Assembly: GCA_016704145.1 (NCBI GenBank)
Contig: JADJAS010000001.1
Location: 632,785 to 696,784, forward strand
Direction: 5' to 3'
DNA length: 64,000 nt
DNA from: Rhodocyclaceae bacterium
GTDB taxonomy: Bacteria > Pseudomonadota > Gammaproteobacteria > Burkholderiales > Rhodocyclaceae
The notes below the pieces were generated by a model. That model had not been told where the DNA came from and made no database searches. It saw only the letters and a list, made by a program, of their open reading frames with translations. Of this stretch, positions 34,343 to 43,006 are shown in pieces (position 1 is the first letter of the stretch; every line of letters begins with the position of its first letter). A program made the translations under genes and the position numbers.

Positions 34343-34768
34343 TCAGGCAGCGGGAACGGGCATGGAGCGCTGGCCGGACAGGGCGATCCAGCCGCGGACC
34401 ACCCGGTAGAGCAGCCAGAGGCTGAGCACGCCCCAGATGACCAGCGCCACCGGAATGCCAATGAACGTGAAGAACAGCACCATGCCTCCCCCCGCCCACG
34501 CCGCCGCGTACCAGAAGGTGCGCAACTGCCAGCGCCAGTGGGATTCGAGCCAGGTACCGCGAACGTTGCCGCGCGTCACGTAGTTGATGATGACGGCGAT
34601 GATCGACGGCCAGCCGAAGAGGAAACCGCCGATGATCGTGGTGGAACCGAGCAGTCCGCCGAACGCGGAAAAGGCATGCAGCGCGTACATCACGTGACAC
34701 CACGCCTTCGCGCCGCCGAGATCCTGTCCCGCCGCGATCGGCTCGCCATTGTGGTCATAGTCGGCCAT
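34343..34768 (-). CDS. DUF4870-like small membrane protein
   Basis: A 141-residue protein with three or four membrane helices (about 28-60 and 85-125) and an acidic soluble N terminus. The layout resembles DUF4870/Tic20-like proteins. The start at 34768 has AAGGAG seven bases upstream; longer frames run into ubiD. It lies 11 bp downstream of ubiD, so it may be read from the same transcript. Confidence 0.65.
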   Translation of the reverse strand: MADYDHNGEPIAAGQDLGGAKAWCHVMYALHAFSAFGGLLGSTTIIGGFLFGWPSIIAVIINYVTRGNVRGTWLESHWRWQLRTFWYAAAWAGGGMVLFFTFIGIPVALVIWGVLSLWLLYRVVRGWIALSGQRSMPVPAA

Positions 34769-34779
34769 GGCCCGCTCCT

Positions 34780-36258
34780 TCAAAGTCCCAGATTCTGCCA
34801 GATCGCATCGACGCGCCGCTTCACGTCCTCGTCCATGGCGATCGGCCGCCCCCACTCGCGGCCGGTTTCGCCCGGCCACTTGTTCGTCGCATCGATGCCC
34901 ATCTTGCTGCCCAGCCCCGCGACCGGCGCGGCAAAGTCCAGATAATCTATGGGCGTTCCTTCGGCGATCAAGGTGTCGCGCGCCGGGTCGACCCGCGTGG
35001 TCAGCGCCCACACCACCTCCTTCCACTCGCGGATGTCGATGTCGTCATCCACCACGACGATGAACTTGGTGTACATGAACTGGCGCAGGAAACTCCAGAT
35101 GCCGAACATCATGCGCTTGGCGTGGCCGGGGTATTGCTTCTTCATGCTCACCACGGCGAGGCGATAGGAACAGCCTTCCGGCGGCAGGTAGAAATCGACA
35201 ATCTCGGGAAACTGCTTGCGCAGGAGCGGCACGAAGACTTCGTTGAGCGCCACGCCCAGCATCGCCGGCTCGTCCGGCGGCTTCCCGGTGTAGGTCGAGT
35301 GGTAGATCGGATTGGAGCGCATCGTCATGCGCTCGATGGTGAACACCGGAAACGAGGCCTGCTCGTTGTAGTAGCCGGTGTGATCTCCATAGGGTCCCTC
35401 GACCGCGGTTTCGCTGGGATGAATCACGCCTTCCAGCACGATCTCGCTTGATGCCGGCACTTGCAGGTCCGAGCCGATGCAGGTCACCAGTTCGGTCTTG
35501 CTCCCGCGCAGCAGCCCCGCGAACTGGTATTCGGACAGCGAATCGGGCACCGGGGTGACCGCGCCGAGGAGGGTCGCCGGATCGGCGCCGATCGCCACGG
35601 CGACCGGGAACGGCTGGCCGGGGTTCTTCTCGCAATGGTCGCGGAAATCGAGCGCGCCGCCGCGATGGGCCAGCCAGCGCATGATCACCTTGTTCGACGC
35701 AATCACCTGCTGGCGATAGATGCCCAGATTCTGCCGTGCCCTCGAATCCGCCAACCCCTGCGGCCCGCGCGTCACCGTCAGGCCCCAGGTGATCAGCGGC
35801 GCCACGTCGCCCGGCCAGCAGGTCTGGATCGGCAGGCGCGACAGGTCGACGTCCTTGCCTTCCCGGACGATTTCCTGGCACGGCGCCGACGACAGTTCCT
35901 TCGGCGCCATGTTGAGCACCTGCTTCAACACGGGCAGCTTTTCCCAGGCATCGCGCAATCCCTTGGGCGGCTCCGGCTCCTTCAGGTAGGCCAGCAGTTC
36001 GCCGACCTGGCGCAGCGCCACGACTGACTCCTGGCCCATGCCCAGCGCCACGCGCCGCGCGGTACCGAACAGATTGCCGAGCACGGGAATCGAATGCCCT
36101 TTCGGCTTCTCGAACAGAATGGCCGGGCCGCCGGCGCGCAGCACGCGATCACAAACCTCGGTCATTTCCAGCCGGGGATCGACTTCGACGCCGACGCGCT
36201 TCAGCTCGCCGAGCTGTTCGAGTTGGGCGATGAAATCGCGCAAGTCCTTGTACTTCAC
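34780..36258 (-). CDS. ubiD: UbiD-family 3-octaprenyl-4-hydroxybenzoate decarboxylase
   Basis: A 492-residue prenylated-FMN-dependent decarboxylase for the third step of ubiquinone synthesis. Family segments MKYKDLRDFI, the GPYGDHTGYYN loop and the acidic DDDIDIREWKE stretch with the conserved Glu/Asp are present. The GTG start overlaps the ubiA stop as GTGA, so UbiA and UbiD, which act in sequence, are made together. The UbiX partner that makes the cofactor is not in the window. Confidence 0.96.
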   Translation of the reverse strand: MKYKDLRDFIAQLEQLGELKRVGVEVDPRLEMTEVCDRVLRAGGPAILFEKPKGHSIPVLGNLFGTARRVALGMGQESVVALRQVGELLAYLKEPEPPKGLRDAWEKLPVLKQVLNMAPKELSSAPCQEIVREGKDVDLSRLPIQTCWPGDVAPLITWGLTVTRGPQGLADSRARQNLGIYRQQVIASNKVIMRWLAHRGGALDFRDHCEKNPGQPFPVAVAIGADPATLLGAVTPVPDSLSEYQFAGLLRGSKTELVTCIGSDLQVPASSEIVLEGVIHPSETAVEGPYGDHTGYYNEQASFPVFTIERMTMRSNPIYHSTYTGKPPDEPAMLGVALNEVFVPLLRKQFPEIVDFYLPPEGCSYRLAVVSMKKQYPGHAKRMMFGIWSFLRQFMYTKFIVVVDDDIDIREWKEVVWALTTRVDPARDTLIAEGTPIDYLDFAAPVAGLGSKMGIDATNKWPGETGREWGRPIAMDEDVKRRVDAIWQNLGL

Positions 36259-37136
36259 AGCAGCGGCCTCAGGTTGAGTTCGCCGACGATGCCGGCGAAC
36301 ACGGCGCCGCCCAGCCAGTTGTTATGCAGGAAGGCCTTGAAGCAGGCCATGCGTTCGCGGCCGCGGATCAGCGTCCAGTGGTAGAGCGCGATGCCGGTGG
36401 CCACGGCCAGTCCGCTGAAGTAGAACGCCCCATAGTGAAGTTGCGTGCCGATCCAGGTCAGGATGGCGATGGCGATGCCGTAGCAGAGCGTCACCGCCGC
36501 CACGTCGAAGCGGCCGAAAGTGATCGCCGAGGTCTTGATGCCGATCTTCAGGTCGTCATTGCGGTCCACCATGGCGTACTCGGTGTCATAGGCGATGGCC
36601 CAGGCGATATTGGCGGCCAACATCCACCAGCCGAGCGGCGGCACGGTGTCCTGCACCGCCACGAAGGCCATGGGGATGCCGAAACCGAACGCGATTCCCA
36701 GGTAAGCCTGCGGGATGGCGAAGAAGCGCTTGGTGAACGGGTACGAGACGGCCAGGAACAGGGCCACGCAGGCCAGCAGCCAGACCCGCTTCGACAGCGG
36801 CAGGATCAGCAGCGCCGACAGCACCGTGAGCGTTGCGGCCAGCAGCAGCGTCTCGCCGACACTGACTTTCCCCGAGGTCAGCGGACGCTCCCGCGTGCGC
36901 TCGACATGGCGGTCGAAATCGCGATCGGCATAGTCGTTGATCACGCAGCCGGCGGAGCGCATCAGCACCGTGCCGAGGATGAATATCCACGCCAGCAGCC
37001 AACCGGGACGCCCTTCCGACGCGATCCACAATGCCCACAGCGTCGGCCAAAGCAGCAGCAGGATGCCGATGGGCTTGTCCAGCCGCATCAGCCGTTCGTA
37101 AAGATCGAGTTTTTCCCGGACCAGCGCGAGATTCAT
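36255..37136 (-). CDS. ubiA: 4-hydroxybenzoate octaprenyltransferase
   Basis: A 293-residue membrane prenyltransferase. The first Asp-rich motif NDYADRDFD and the second DTEYAMVDRNDD bind the Mg-diphosphate of octaprenyl diphosphate; seven to nine membrane helices surround them. It attaches the side chain made by IspB, also encoded here. The ATG at 37136 overlaps the MFS gene stop as ATGA. A copy of the dispersed motif encodes KVSVGE. Confidence 0.96.
   Translation of the reverse strand: MNLALVREKLDLYERLMRLDKPIGILLLLWPTLWALWIASEGRPGWLLAWIFILGTVLMRSAGCVINDYADRDFDRHVERTRERPLTSGKVSVGETLLLAATLTVLSALLILPLSKRVWLLACVALFLAVSYPFTKRFFAIPQAYLGIAFGFGIPMAFVAVQDTVPPLGWWMLAANIAWAIAYDTEYAMVDRNDDLKIGIKTSAITFGRFDVAAVTLCYGIAIAILTWIGTQLHYGAFYFSGLAVATGIALYHWTLIRGRERMACFKAFLHNNWLGGAVFAGIVGELNLRPLL
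36856..36872 (+). repeat. Dispersed CTGACTTT motif, copy 5 (in ubiA)
   Basis: The core lies at 36862-36869, preceded by GCCGACA; one of the weaker extended matches. Confidence 0.45.
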
Positions 37137-38425
37137 GCGTCGGATTCTACTGCCGCCCGACGGCCGCGCCCGGCATCGACCCCGCGCAGGATCAGCAAAC
37201 CGACGACGAACCAGCTGCCGGTGACCAGGATCGCCAGCCGGTGGTCGCCACCCGATATCCAGGTGACCGCGCCGTAGGTGAGCGGCCCGAGGATCGACGA
37301 GAACTTGACGGCCAGACCCCAGAGGCCGAAGAACTCCGCATGGCGCGCCGGCGGCGCCAGTGTGCCGACCAGCGCCCGCGCCGCCGACTGGCTGGCGCCC
37401 AGGCACAGGCCGGCAATGTTGGCGGACAGCCAGAACAGTGCCGGGCCCTCCGCTTTCCACGCCAGCAGGATCATGACGATCCAGCCGACCAGCGTCGCGG
37501 CGATGGCGCGCACGTGGCCGATGCGATCCTGCACGTGGCCGAACACGAAGGCGCCGATGGCGGCCGTGATATTCACGAGGAACACGAGCTTGATGGTGTC
37601 GGCTGTCTTGAAGTCCATCGCCTGCTCGGCGTAGATCGCCGCCAGCGCAATCACCGCCTGGATGCCGGCCTGGTAGAAGACGATGCAGAGCATGAAGCGG
37701 CGCATGTCCGGAAAGCGGCGCGCGTGGCGCCAGGTCTCGCGCAGGCGCGCGACCGCCGCACCGAATCCTGGAACGGCATCGGCCGGCAGGGGTTTGGCGC
37801 GCTCGCGCAGGAACAGGAAAGTCGGCAGGCTGGCGATGGCGAACAGCGCCGCCGTGATCAGCAGGGTCACGGGCACGAAGTCGGCCGCGCCCTGGCCCTG
37901 CGCCTGCGCCCAGGTCACGTAGGCAAGACAGGCGCCGAGGCTGAAGAGGCCGCCGAGGTAACCGAGGCTCCAGCCGTAGCCGGACACCTTGCCGAGCGCC
38001 TCCTCATCCGCCAGTTCGGGCAGGAAGGCGGCGATCAGGTTCTCGCCGCTGCCGAAGCAGTAGTTCGAGAACACAAGGAAGATCACGGCCGGCGCCAGTG
38101 CGCCCGGCCCGGCGAACATCAGACCCGCCGTGCCGAGCACGCAGCCGGCGGTGGTCGCCAGCAGCCAGCGCTTCTTGGCGGCGCGCGCGTCGGCGTGCGC
38201 CCCGACCAGCGGCGCGGTGAGCATGATGAGCAAGTAGGAAGCCGACAGCGCCAGCGTCCACGCAAAGGTGGCCCACGGCGCGTTGCCGGCGACCACCGAA
38301 ACGAAGTAGGCGTTGAAGATCGCCGTGATCACGACCGTCGTGTAGCCCGAGTTGGCGAAGTCGTACATGGCCCAGGCCCAGGCCTCGCGTTTGCTCACGC
38401 CGGTCGCCAATGTCTTCGCGCTCAT
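37133..38425 (-). CDS. Major facilitator transporter, Atg22/UMF1-like
   Basis: A 430-residue protein with 12 membrane helices. The opening WAMYDFANSGYTTVVITAIF is characteristic of the Atg22/UMF1-like branch of the MFS. The substrate cannot be predicted. It is linked by 4-bp overlaps to ubiA downstream and recG upstream. This odd mix of ubiquinone, transport and DNA-repair genes looks like operon compaction, not a shared function. Confidence 0.88.
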   Translation of the reverse strand: MSAKTLATGVSKREAWAWAMYDFANSGYTTVVITAIFNAYFVSVVAGNAPWATFAWTLALSASYLLIMLTAPLVGAHADARAAKKRWLLATTAGCVLGTAGLMFAGPGALAPAVIFLVFSNYCFGSGENLIAAFLPELADEEALGKVSGYGWSLGYLGGLFSLGACLAYVTWAQAQGQGAADFVPVTLLITAALFAIASLPTFLFLRERAKPLPADAVPGFGAAVARLRETWRHARRFPDMRRFMLCIVFYQAGIQAVIALAAIYAEQAMDFKTADTIKLVFLVNITAAIGAFVFGHVQDRIGHVRAIAATLVGWIVMILLAWKAEGPALFWLSANIAGLCLGASQSAARALVGTLAPPARHAEFFGLWGLAVKFSSILGPLTYGAVTWISGGDHRLAILVTGSWFVVGLLILRGVDAGRGRRAAVESDA

Positions 38426-40458
38426 GCCTTCAGCAACTCCTCTCTTCCCGCCAGCCAGCGCCCGAGATGCGCGTCGGCCGCCTGCGGTTGATCGCGCAGC
38501 AACTCTTCCGCCACCGTGCGCGCCTCTTCCACCAGTCTTGTGTCTTCGAGATCGGCAAAGCGCAGCAGCGGCACGCCGCTCTGCCGGCTGCCGATGAACT
38601 CGCCGGGGCCGCGCAGATGCAGGTCGAGACGGGCGATCTCGAAACCATCCGTGTTCTCGTAGATCGCCTTCAGCCGGGCGCGCGCATTCTCGCCCAGCGG
38701 CCGGGCGTAGAGCAGGATGCAGGCCGAATCGTGGGCGCCGCGGCCGACGCGACCGCGCAGCTGGTGCAACTGGGCGAGGCCGAAACGTTCGGCGTGCTCG
38801 ATCACCATCAGGCTGGCGTTCGACACATCCACGCCGACCTCGATCACCGTCGTCGCCACCAGCACCTGCATATCGCCGCGCACGAACGCCGCCATCACGG
38901 CCGCCTTCTCGTCGGCCTTCAGGCGGCCATGCACGAGGCCGACCTTGATGTCGGGCAACTCGGCAGTCAGGCGCGCGTAGGTTTCCTCGGCGGTCTTCAG
39001 CTGCAGCGCCTCGGACTCCTCGATCAGCGGGCAGACCCAGTAGGCCTGCCGACCGGCGCGACAGGCATCGTGCACCCGCGCGATCACCTGGTCGCGGCGC
39101 GCTTCGTCCACGAGCTTGGTCACCACGGGCGTACGACCGGGCGGCAGTTCGTCGAGCACCGACACATCGAGGTCGGCGTAGTAGCTCATCGCCAGCGTGC
39201 GCGGAATCGGCGTTGCCGACATGGTGAGCTGGTGCGCGCTCTGCCCTTTCTTCTTCAGGGCCAGGCGTTGCTGGACGCCGAAGCGATGCTGCTCGTCGAC
39301 GATAGTCAGGCCGAGTCGCTCGAACTCGATGCCCGCCTCGATCAGCGCGTGCGTGCCCACTGCCAGTGGCGTCTCGCCACGACTGACTTTCGCGCGCCAC
39401 TCGTCGCGCTGCTTCTTCTTGACGCTGGCGGCGAACCAGGCCACGTCGATGCCCAGCGGCGCCAGCCAGGCGGAGAGTTTGCGATAGTGCTGCTCGGCGA
39501 GAATCTCGGTCGGCGCCATCAGCGCCGCCTGGTGGCCGGCTTCCACCGCCTGCAGCATGGCCAGCGCCGCGACCACCGTCTTGCCGCTACCGACATCACC
39601 CTGCAGCAGCCGGGCCATCGGATGCGGCTGTGCCAGATCATTGGCGATCTCGTGCCAGACACGCTGCTGCGCACCGGTCAGCTTGAACGGCAGGCTGGCC
39701 AACAACTTCTGCGTCAGCCGGCCGGCCGCCTTCAGCATCGGCGCGCCACGCGCCCGACGCGCCGTGTACGCACGCCGCAGCGAGAGTTGCTGCGCCAGCA
39801 GTTCGTCGAAGGCGATGCGCCGCCAAGCCGGATGATGGCGCGCCTCGATGTCGGCCAGCGATACGTCCGGCGGCGGCTGATGCAGGAAGCGCAGGCTTGC
39901 GCCAAAGTCAGCCATGGCGAGACGCCGCCGAATCGGCTCGGGCAGCGTGTCGGCCAGATCCGCTTGATCGAGGGCGTGCTGGATCAGCTTACGCAGCACG
40001 CCTTGCGACAACCCTGCCGTAGTTGGATAAATCGGCGTCAGCCGGTCGGGCAGCGGCTCATCGCCACGGATGACGCGAAAGCGTGGATGGATCATCTCGT
40101 CGCCAAAGAAGCCGCCGCGGAGTTCGCCGAACACCCGCAGCCGCGCACCGGCCGCCAGCGCCTTCTGCTGGCTCGGATAGAAGTTGAGGAAGCGCATGAC
40201 CATCGCCCCGCTTGCATCCTTCACGCGGGCGACAAGCTGCCGGCGCGGCCGGTAGGCGATCTCGCTCGACACCACCTCGACTTCGAACTGGGCCGGCACG
40301 CCGGGCAGCACATCGCGGATTGCCGTCAGCCGCGTCTCGTCCTCGTAGCGCAGCGGCAGGTGCAGCAGCAGGTCGACATCGGTGAACAGACCGAGGCGCG
40401 CCAGTTTCTCCGCCACCGTGGCGGAAACGCCGCCGATGCGGGGCTGCTCAGCCGACAA
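38422..40458 (-). CDS. recG: ATP-dependent DNA helicase RecG
   Basis: A 678-residue helicase that remodels stalled replication forks. The N-terminal wedge domain is followed by Walker A QGDVGSGKT, the DEQH box in IVDEQHRFG, motif III TMSATPIPRT and motif VI QLRGRVGRG. The best start is a TTG at 40458 that overlaps the ridA stop; no nearby ATG gives the conserved N terminus, so the start is less sure. Two copies of the dispersed motif lie inside, one encoding KVSRGE. Confidence 0.95.
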   Translation of the reverse strand: MSAEQPRIGGVSATVAEKLARLGLFTDVDLLLHLPLRYEDETRLTAIRDVLPGVPAQFEVEVVSSEIAYRPRRQLVARVKDASGAMVMRFLNFYPSQQKALAAGARLRVFGELRGGFFGDEMIHPRFRVIRGDEPLPDRLTPIYPTTAGLSQGVLRKLIQHALDQADLADTLPEPIRRRLAMADFGASLRFLHQPPPDVSLADIEARHHPAWRRIAFDELLAQQLSLRRAYTARRARGAPMLKAAGRLTQKLLASLPFKLTGAQQRVWHEIANDLAQPHPMARLLQGDVGSGKTVVAALAMLQAVEAGHQAALMAPTEILAEQHYRKLSAWLAPLGIDVAWFAASVKKKQRDEWRAKVSRGETPLAVGTHALIEAGIEFERLGLTIVDEQHRFGVQQRLALKKKGQSAHQLTMSATPIPRTLAMSYYADLDVSVLDELPPGRTPVVTKLVDEARRDQVIARVHDACRAGRQAYWVCPLIEESEALQLKTAEETYARLTAELPDIKVGLVHGRLKADEKAAVMAAFVRGDMQVLVATTVIEVGVDVSNASLMVIEHAERFGLAQLHQLRGRVGRGAHDSACILLYARPLGENARARLKAIYENTDGFEIARLDLHLRGPGEFIGSRQSGVPLLRFADLEDTRLVEEARTVAEELLRDQPQAADAHLGRWLAGREELLKA
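39375..39395 (+). repeat. Dispersed CTGACTTT motif, copy 6 (in recG)
   Basis: The core lies at 39383-39390 within CGCCACGACTGACTTTCGCG, one of the best matches to the consensus. Confidence 0.65.
39903..39919 (-). repeat. Dispersed CTGACTTT motif, copy 7 (in recG)
   Basis: On the minus strand GCCATGGCTGACTTTGG; the core is at 39904-39911. Here it is in the sense direction of recG and encodes MADFG. Confidence 0.6.
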
Positions 40459-40837
40459 CGAGTATCGCGTCCGCCTCGACCAGTGCGCCGCGCGGCAGTT
40501 CCTTGACGCCGACGGCGGCCCGCGCCGGATAGGGCTGGGCGACGTACTGCGCCATGACGTCGTTCACCCTGGCGAAGTTGGCGAGGTCGGTGACGTAGAT
40601 GTTGAACTTGACGGCATCGTCGAGCGTAGCGCCGGCGGCGGCGGCGACGGCCTTGAGGTTCTCGAACACGCGCACGATCTGCCCGTCGATGCCCTCGACC
40701 ATCTGCATGGTCGCCGGATCGAGGCCGATCTGGCCCGACAGGTAAACGGTGTTGCCCGCCCCATGAGCAACGGAAACTGCCTGCGAATAGGTGCCGATGG
40801 CGGCGGGAGCGTTTGACGTAGCGATGATGTTCTTCAC
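40448..40837 (-). CDS. ridA: RidA family reactive-imine deaminase
   Basis: A 129-residue YjgF/RidA protein that hydrolyses 2-aminoacrylate and related imines. The conserved substrate-binding region PARAAVGVKELPRGALVEADAI holds the key Arg and Glu. It lies 10 bp downstream of the SPOR-domain gene and its stop overlaps the recG start. Confidence 0.95.
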   Translation of the reverse strand: MKNIIATSNAPAAIGTYSQAVSVAHGAGNTVYLSGQIGLDPATMQMVEGIDGQIVRVFENLKAVAAAAGATLDDAVKFNIYVTDLANFARVNDVMAQYVAQPYPARAAVGVKELPRGALVEADAILVVG

Positions 40838-40847
40838 GTTGTGTCCT

Positions 40848-41534
40848 CTATTTGCGCGCGGCCACGATCAGGCCCGGCTCCATGCCGAGCGACTTGAGCT
40901 TTTCCCTCGCCTGCTCCGCCTCGCGGCGGCTGGCGAAGGGGCCGACCTGGACGCGCGCCTCGATGTGCGCCGGCACGCCGGCCGCCTCCAGCCGCGTCTT
41001 CAGCTCCTCGGCATTGGCGAGATTGTTGAACACGCCCATCTGCAACTGGAAGTGCCGCGACGACTCGGTCGCCTGGGCGATCGGCCGCGATGCCGTGGGC
41101 ATGGTCGCGACTTCCTTCGGCGGCACCGCCCGGGCGATGTCGCGCACCGCGTCCGGCTTCGGCGTCGCCGCCGGCTCGGCGGGACGCATGGCCGCATTCT
41201 GGGCACGGGCGGGCATGGTCAGCGGACGCTCGTCGGCGCGCGGCCGGCTGATCGGCGTCTCGGTATCCTCGGGGACCGCAGCGACATCGGCTTGCTCCAC
41301 CACGTCGACGACGGCCGGCTCGGTCGGTTGCTCGATCGGCTTGACCGGCGGCTCGACGCGGGCCACCGGCGCGACGCGCTGCTCGTCCCGCCCCGATTGT
41401 CCGTCGAACAGCATCAGCGCCGCCAGCAGGGCGACGACTAGCACGGCGGCCACGCCGACGCGCTTGAGCAGGCTGCGCCTGAGCGCCTCGTCACCGTCCG
41501 GCAGGTTCGGCGGCTGCGTATCCTGTTCCGTCAT
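40848..41534 (-). CDS. SPOR-domain membrane-anchored protein
   Basis: A 228-residue protein with a single membrane helix near 25-48, a long Pro/Ala/Glu-rich periplasmic linker, and a C-terminal SPOR domain (FQLQMGVFNNLANAEELKTRL). SPOR domains bind denuded peptidoglycan at the septum. The start at 41534 was chosen because GAGG lies six bases upstream; it overlaps the DUF2802 gene by 44 bp. Confidence 0.85.
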   Translation of the reverse strand: MTEQDTQPPNLPDGDEALRRSLLKRVGVAAVLVVALLAALMLFDGQSGRDEQRVAPVARVEPPVKPIEQPTEPAVVDVVEQADVAAVPEDTETPISRPRADERPLTMPARAQNAAMRPAEPAATPKPDAVRDIARAVPPKEVATMPTASRPIAQATESSRHFQLQMGVFNNLANAEELKTRLEAAGVPAHIEARVQVGPFASRREAEQAREKLKSLGMEPGLIVAARK

Positions 41535-42069
41535 GATCATCCTCGTCGTCAAATATTCTTTCGTCCCGGTTCATGGCCAGCACCAGTTCGGCCTCGGCCA
41601 CCGAAATGCCGCACTCATCGGCAACGCCGCGGGCGTCGAAGCCGCGCTCGGCCAACGCGGCCGCTTCGGCGTAATGGGACGTCACCCGCCGCTGGACGCG
41701 CGCGTTCCTGAGTTCGTCCAGTTCCCGGCGCAAGGTTGCCATCTCGATGCGCAGTTGCCCGACCTCCGTCTCGAGTTCGTGCCAGGCCAGCTGGCCGGCG
41801 AAGTCGGACTCGCGGCCGTCGCCGGCCGCCGGGCCGGCGGCCTTCCCGATCCCGGGAACATCCAGCCGATCATCATCGATCCGGACCGACAGCGAACTGG
41901 CCAGAAAATCCGGCGGCTCGCCAGCGACCAATGGCGGCGGCGCGACGGCAACGGCCTCGCGGCGGCGCTTCAGGCGCGCCAGGCCCAGCAGCGCCACCAC
42001 GAGGTACACCGCCACGACCACGACCGCCAGCAGCAGACCTTCGCGCCAGCCGATATCGATGAAGTCCAT
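41491..42069 (-). CDS. DUF2802-type membrane protein
   Basis: A 192-residue protein with one N-terminal membrane helix (LLLAVVVVAVYLVVALLG), an acidic linker, a coiled-coil around 100-140 and a C-terminal helix-turn-helix-like ending ARGVADECGISVAEAELVL. The combination fits DUF2802 proteins found near flagellar or motility genes elsewhere; no such genes are here. The start at 42069 has AAGGGG nearby. It is the first gene of the DUF2802-SPOR-ridA-recG-MFS-ubiA-ubiD series. Confidence 0.75.
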   Translation of the reverse strand: MDFIDIGWREGLLLAVVVVAVYLVVALLGLARLKRRREAVAVAPPPLVAGEPPDFLASSLSVRIDDDRLDVPGIGKAAGPAAGDGRESDFAGQLAWHELETEVGQLRIEMATLRRELDELRNARVQRRVTSHYAEAAALAERGFDARGVADECGISVAEAELVLAMNRDERIFDDEDDHDGTGYAAAEPAGR

Positions 42070-42214
42070 CCACCCCTTCCCGGCATTCGCCGCCACGCCT
42101 GCCCCGGCCGCTCGCCGCGTCACGGGGCGCGGGAAAGGCTGGAAACAGGCAAATTACCTTGATAATAGCGGCCCGCTTACCGTGAAAAGTCATGATCAGG
42201 CCAGCTTTGCCCCC

Positions 42215-43006
42215 ATGTTTCCACTGAAGAAACTGCTCGCCGCGCTACTGCTGCCGCCGACCAGCCTGTTGCTGCTGGCAATGCTCGGCCTTTGGCTGGC
42301 GCGCCGGCGGCCACGGCTCGGCCACGGACTGGTCGCGGCCTGCCTCGCGACGCTATGGCTGCTGTCGACGCCGTGGGTCGCCGGCCAGCTGATCGGCACG
42401 CTGGAGGACGCGCCGCCGATCACCGGCGACGCGCTGCGCCGCTGCCAAGCCATCGTCATTCTCGGTGCCGGCAGCTACGCCAATGCGCCGGAGTACGGCG
42501 ACGACACCGTGAACGAGCTGGCCCTGGAGCGCCTGCGCCTGGGTGCGCGGCTGGCGCGGGCGAGCGGCCTGCCCATCGCCGTCACCGGCGGTGCCCCGTC
42601 GGGCGGCCGTCCGGAAGGCGAATCGATGCGCGAGGCGCTGACCGCCGATTTCGGCGTCAAGGTCCGCTGGGTCGAAAGTCAGTCGCGGGATACCGCCGAG
42701 AACGCTGCCTACCTTGCGCCGATGCTGACGCGGAACGGCATCGGCCGCGTCGCGCTGGTGACGCACGCCTTCCACATGCCGCGCGCGCGCTTCCTGTTCG
42801 AGCAGGCCGGCCTGCAAGTGGTGCCGGCACCGACCCGGTTCTTTTCCGCGCCGGCGGATGGCGGCCCGCTCGGCCTCGCCGGCGACTGGCTGCCCGGCGT
42901 CCGGGCCCTTCGGCTGAGCCAGTTCGCCGTCCATGAATGGCTTGGGCGTGGCGCGAGTATGATTCGCCTTGCAATCGACCGTCATCTTTCTTCCCTCTCG
43001 CCATGA
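42215..43006 (+). CDS. YdcF/ElyC-family DUF218 protein
   Basis: A 263-residue protein with two N-terminal membrane helices and a DUF218 domain with AIVILGAGSYANAPEYG, the GGAPSGGRPEGE loop and RVALVTHAFHMPRA. ElyC-like proteins influence envelope polysaccharide carrier-lipid use. It is divergent from DUF2802 and starts the sugar-nucleotide operon, its TGA overlapping the manC ATG. The start is not certain: a GTG at 42182 is in frame. One dispersed motif encodes ESQSRD. Confidence 0.85.
   Translation: MFPLKKLLAALLLPPTSLLLLAMLGLWLARRRPRLGHGLVAACLATLWLLSTPWVAGQLIGTLEDAPPITGDALRRCQAIVILGAGSYANAPEYGDDTVNELALERLRLGARLARASGLPIAVTGGAPSGGRPEGESMREALTADFGVKVRWVESQSRDTAENAAYLAPMLTRNGIGRVALVTHAFHMPRARFLFEQAGLQVVPAPTRFFSAPADGGPLGLAGDWLPGVRALRLSQFAVHEWLGRGASMIRLAIDRHLSSLSP
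42671..42689 (-). repeat. Dispersed CTGACTTT motif, copy 8 (in the ydcF-like gene)
   Basis: On the minus strand CCGCGACTGACTTTCGAC; the core is at 42675-42682. Confidence 0.6.

Noticed and set aside
38410..40506. 698-residue open frame antisense to recG
   Set aside because: A shadow of recG with His/Arg/Gln-rich composition and no family features.
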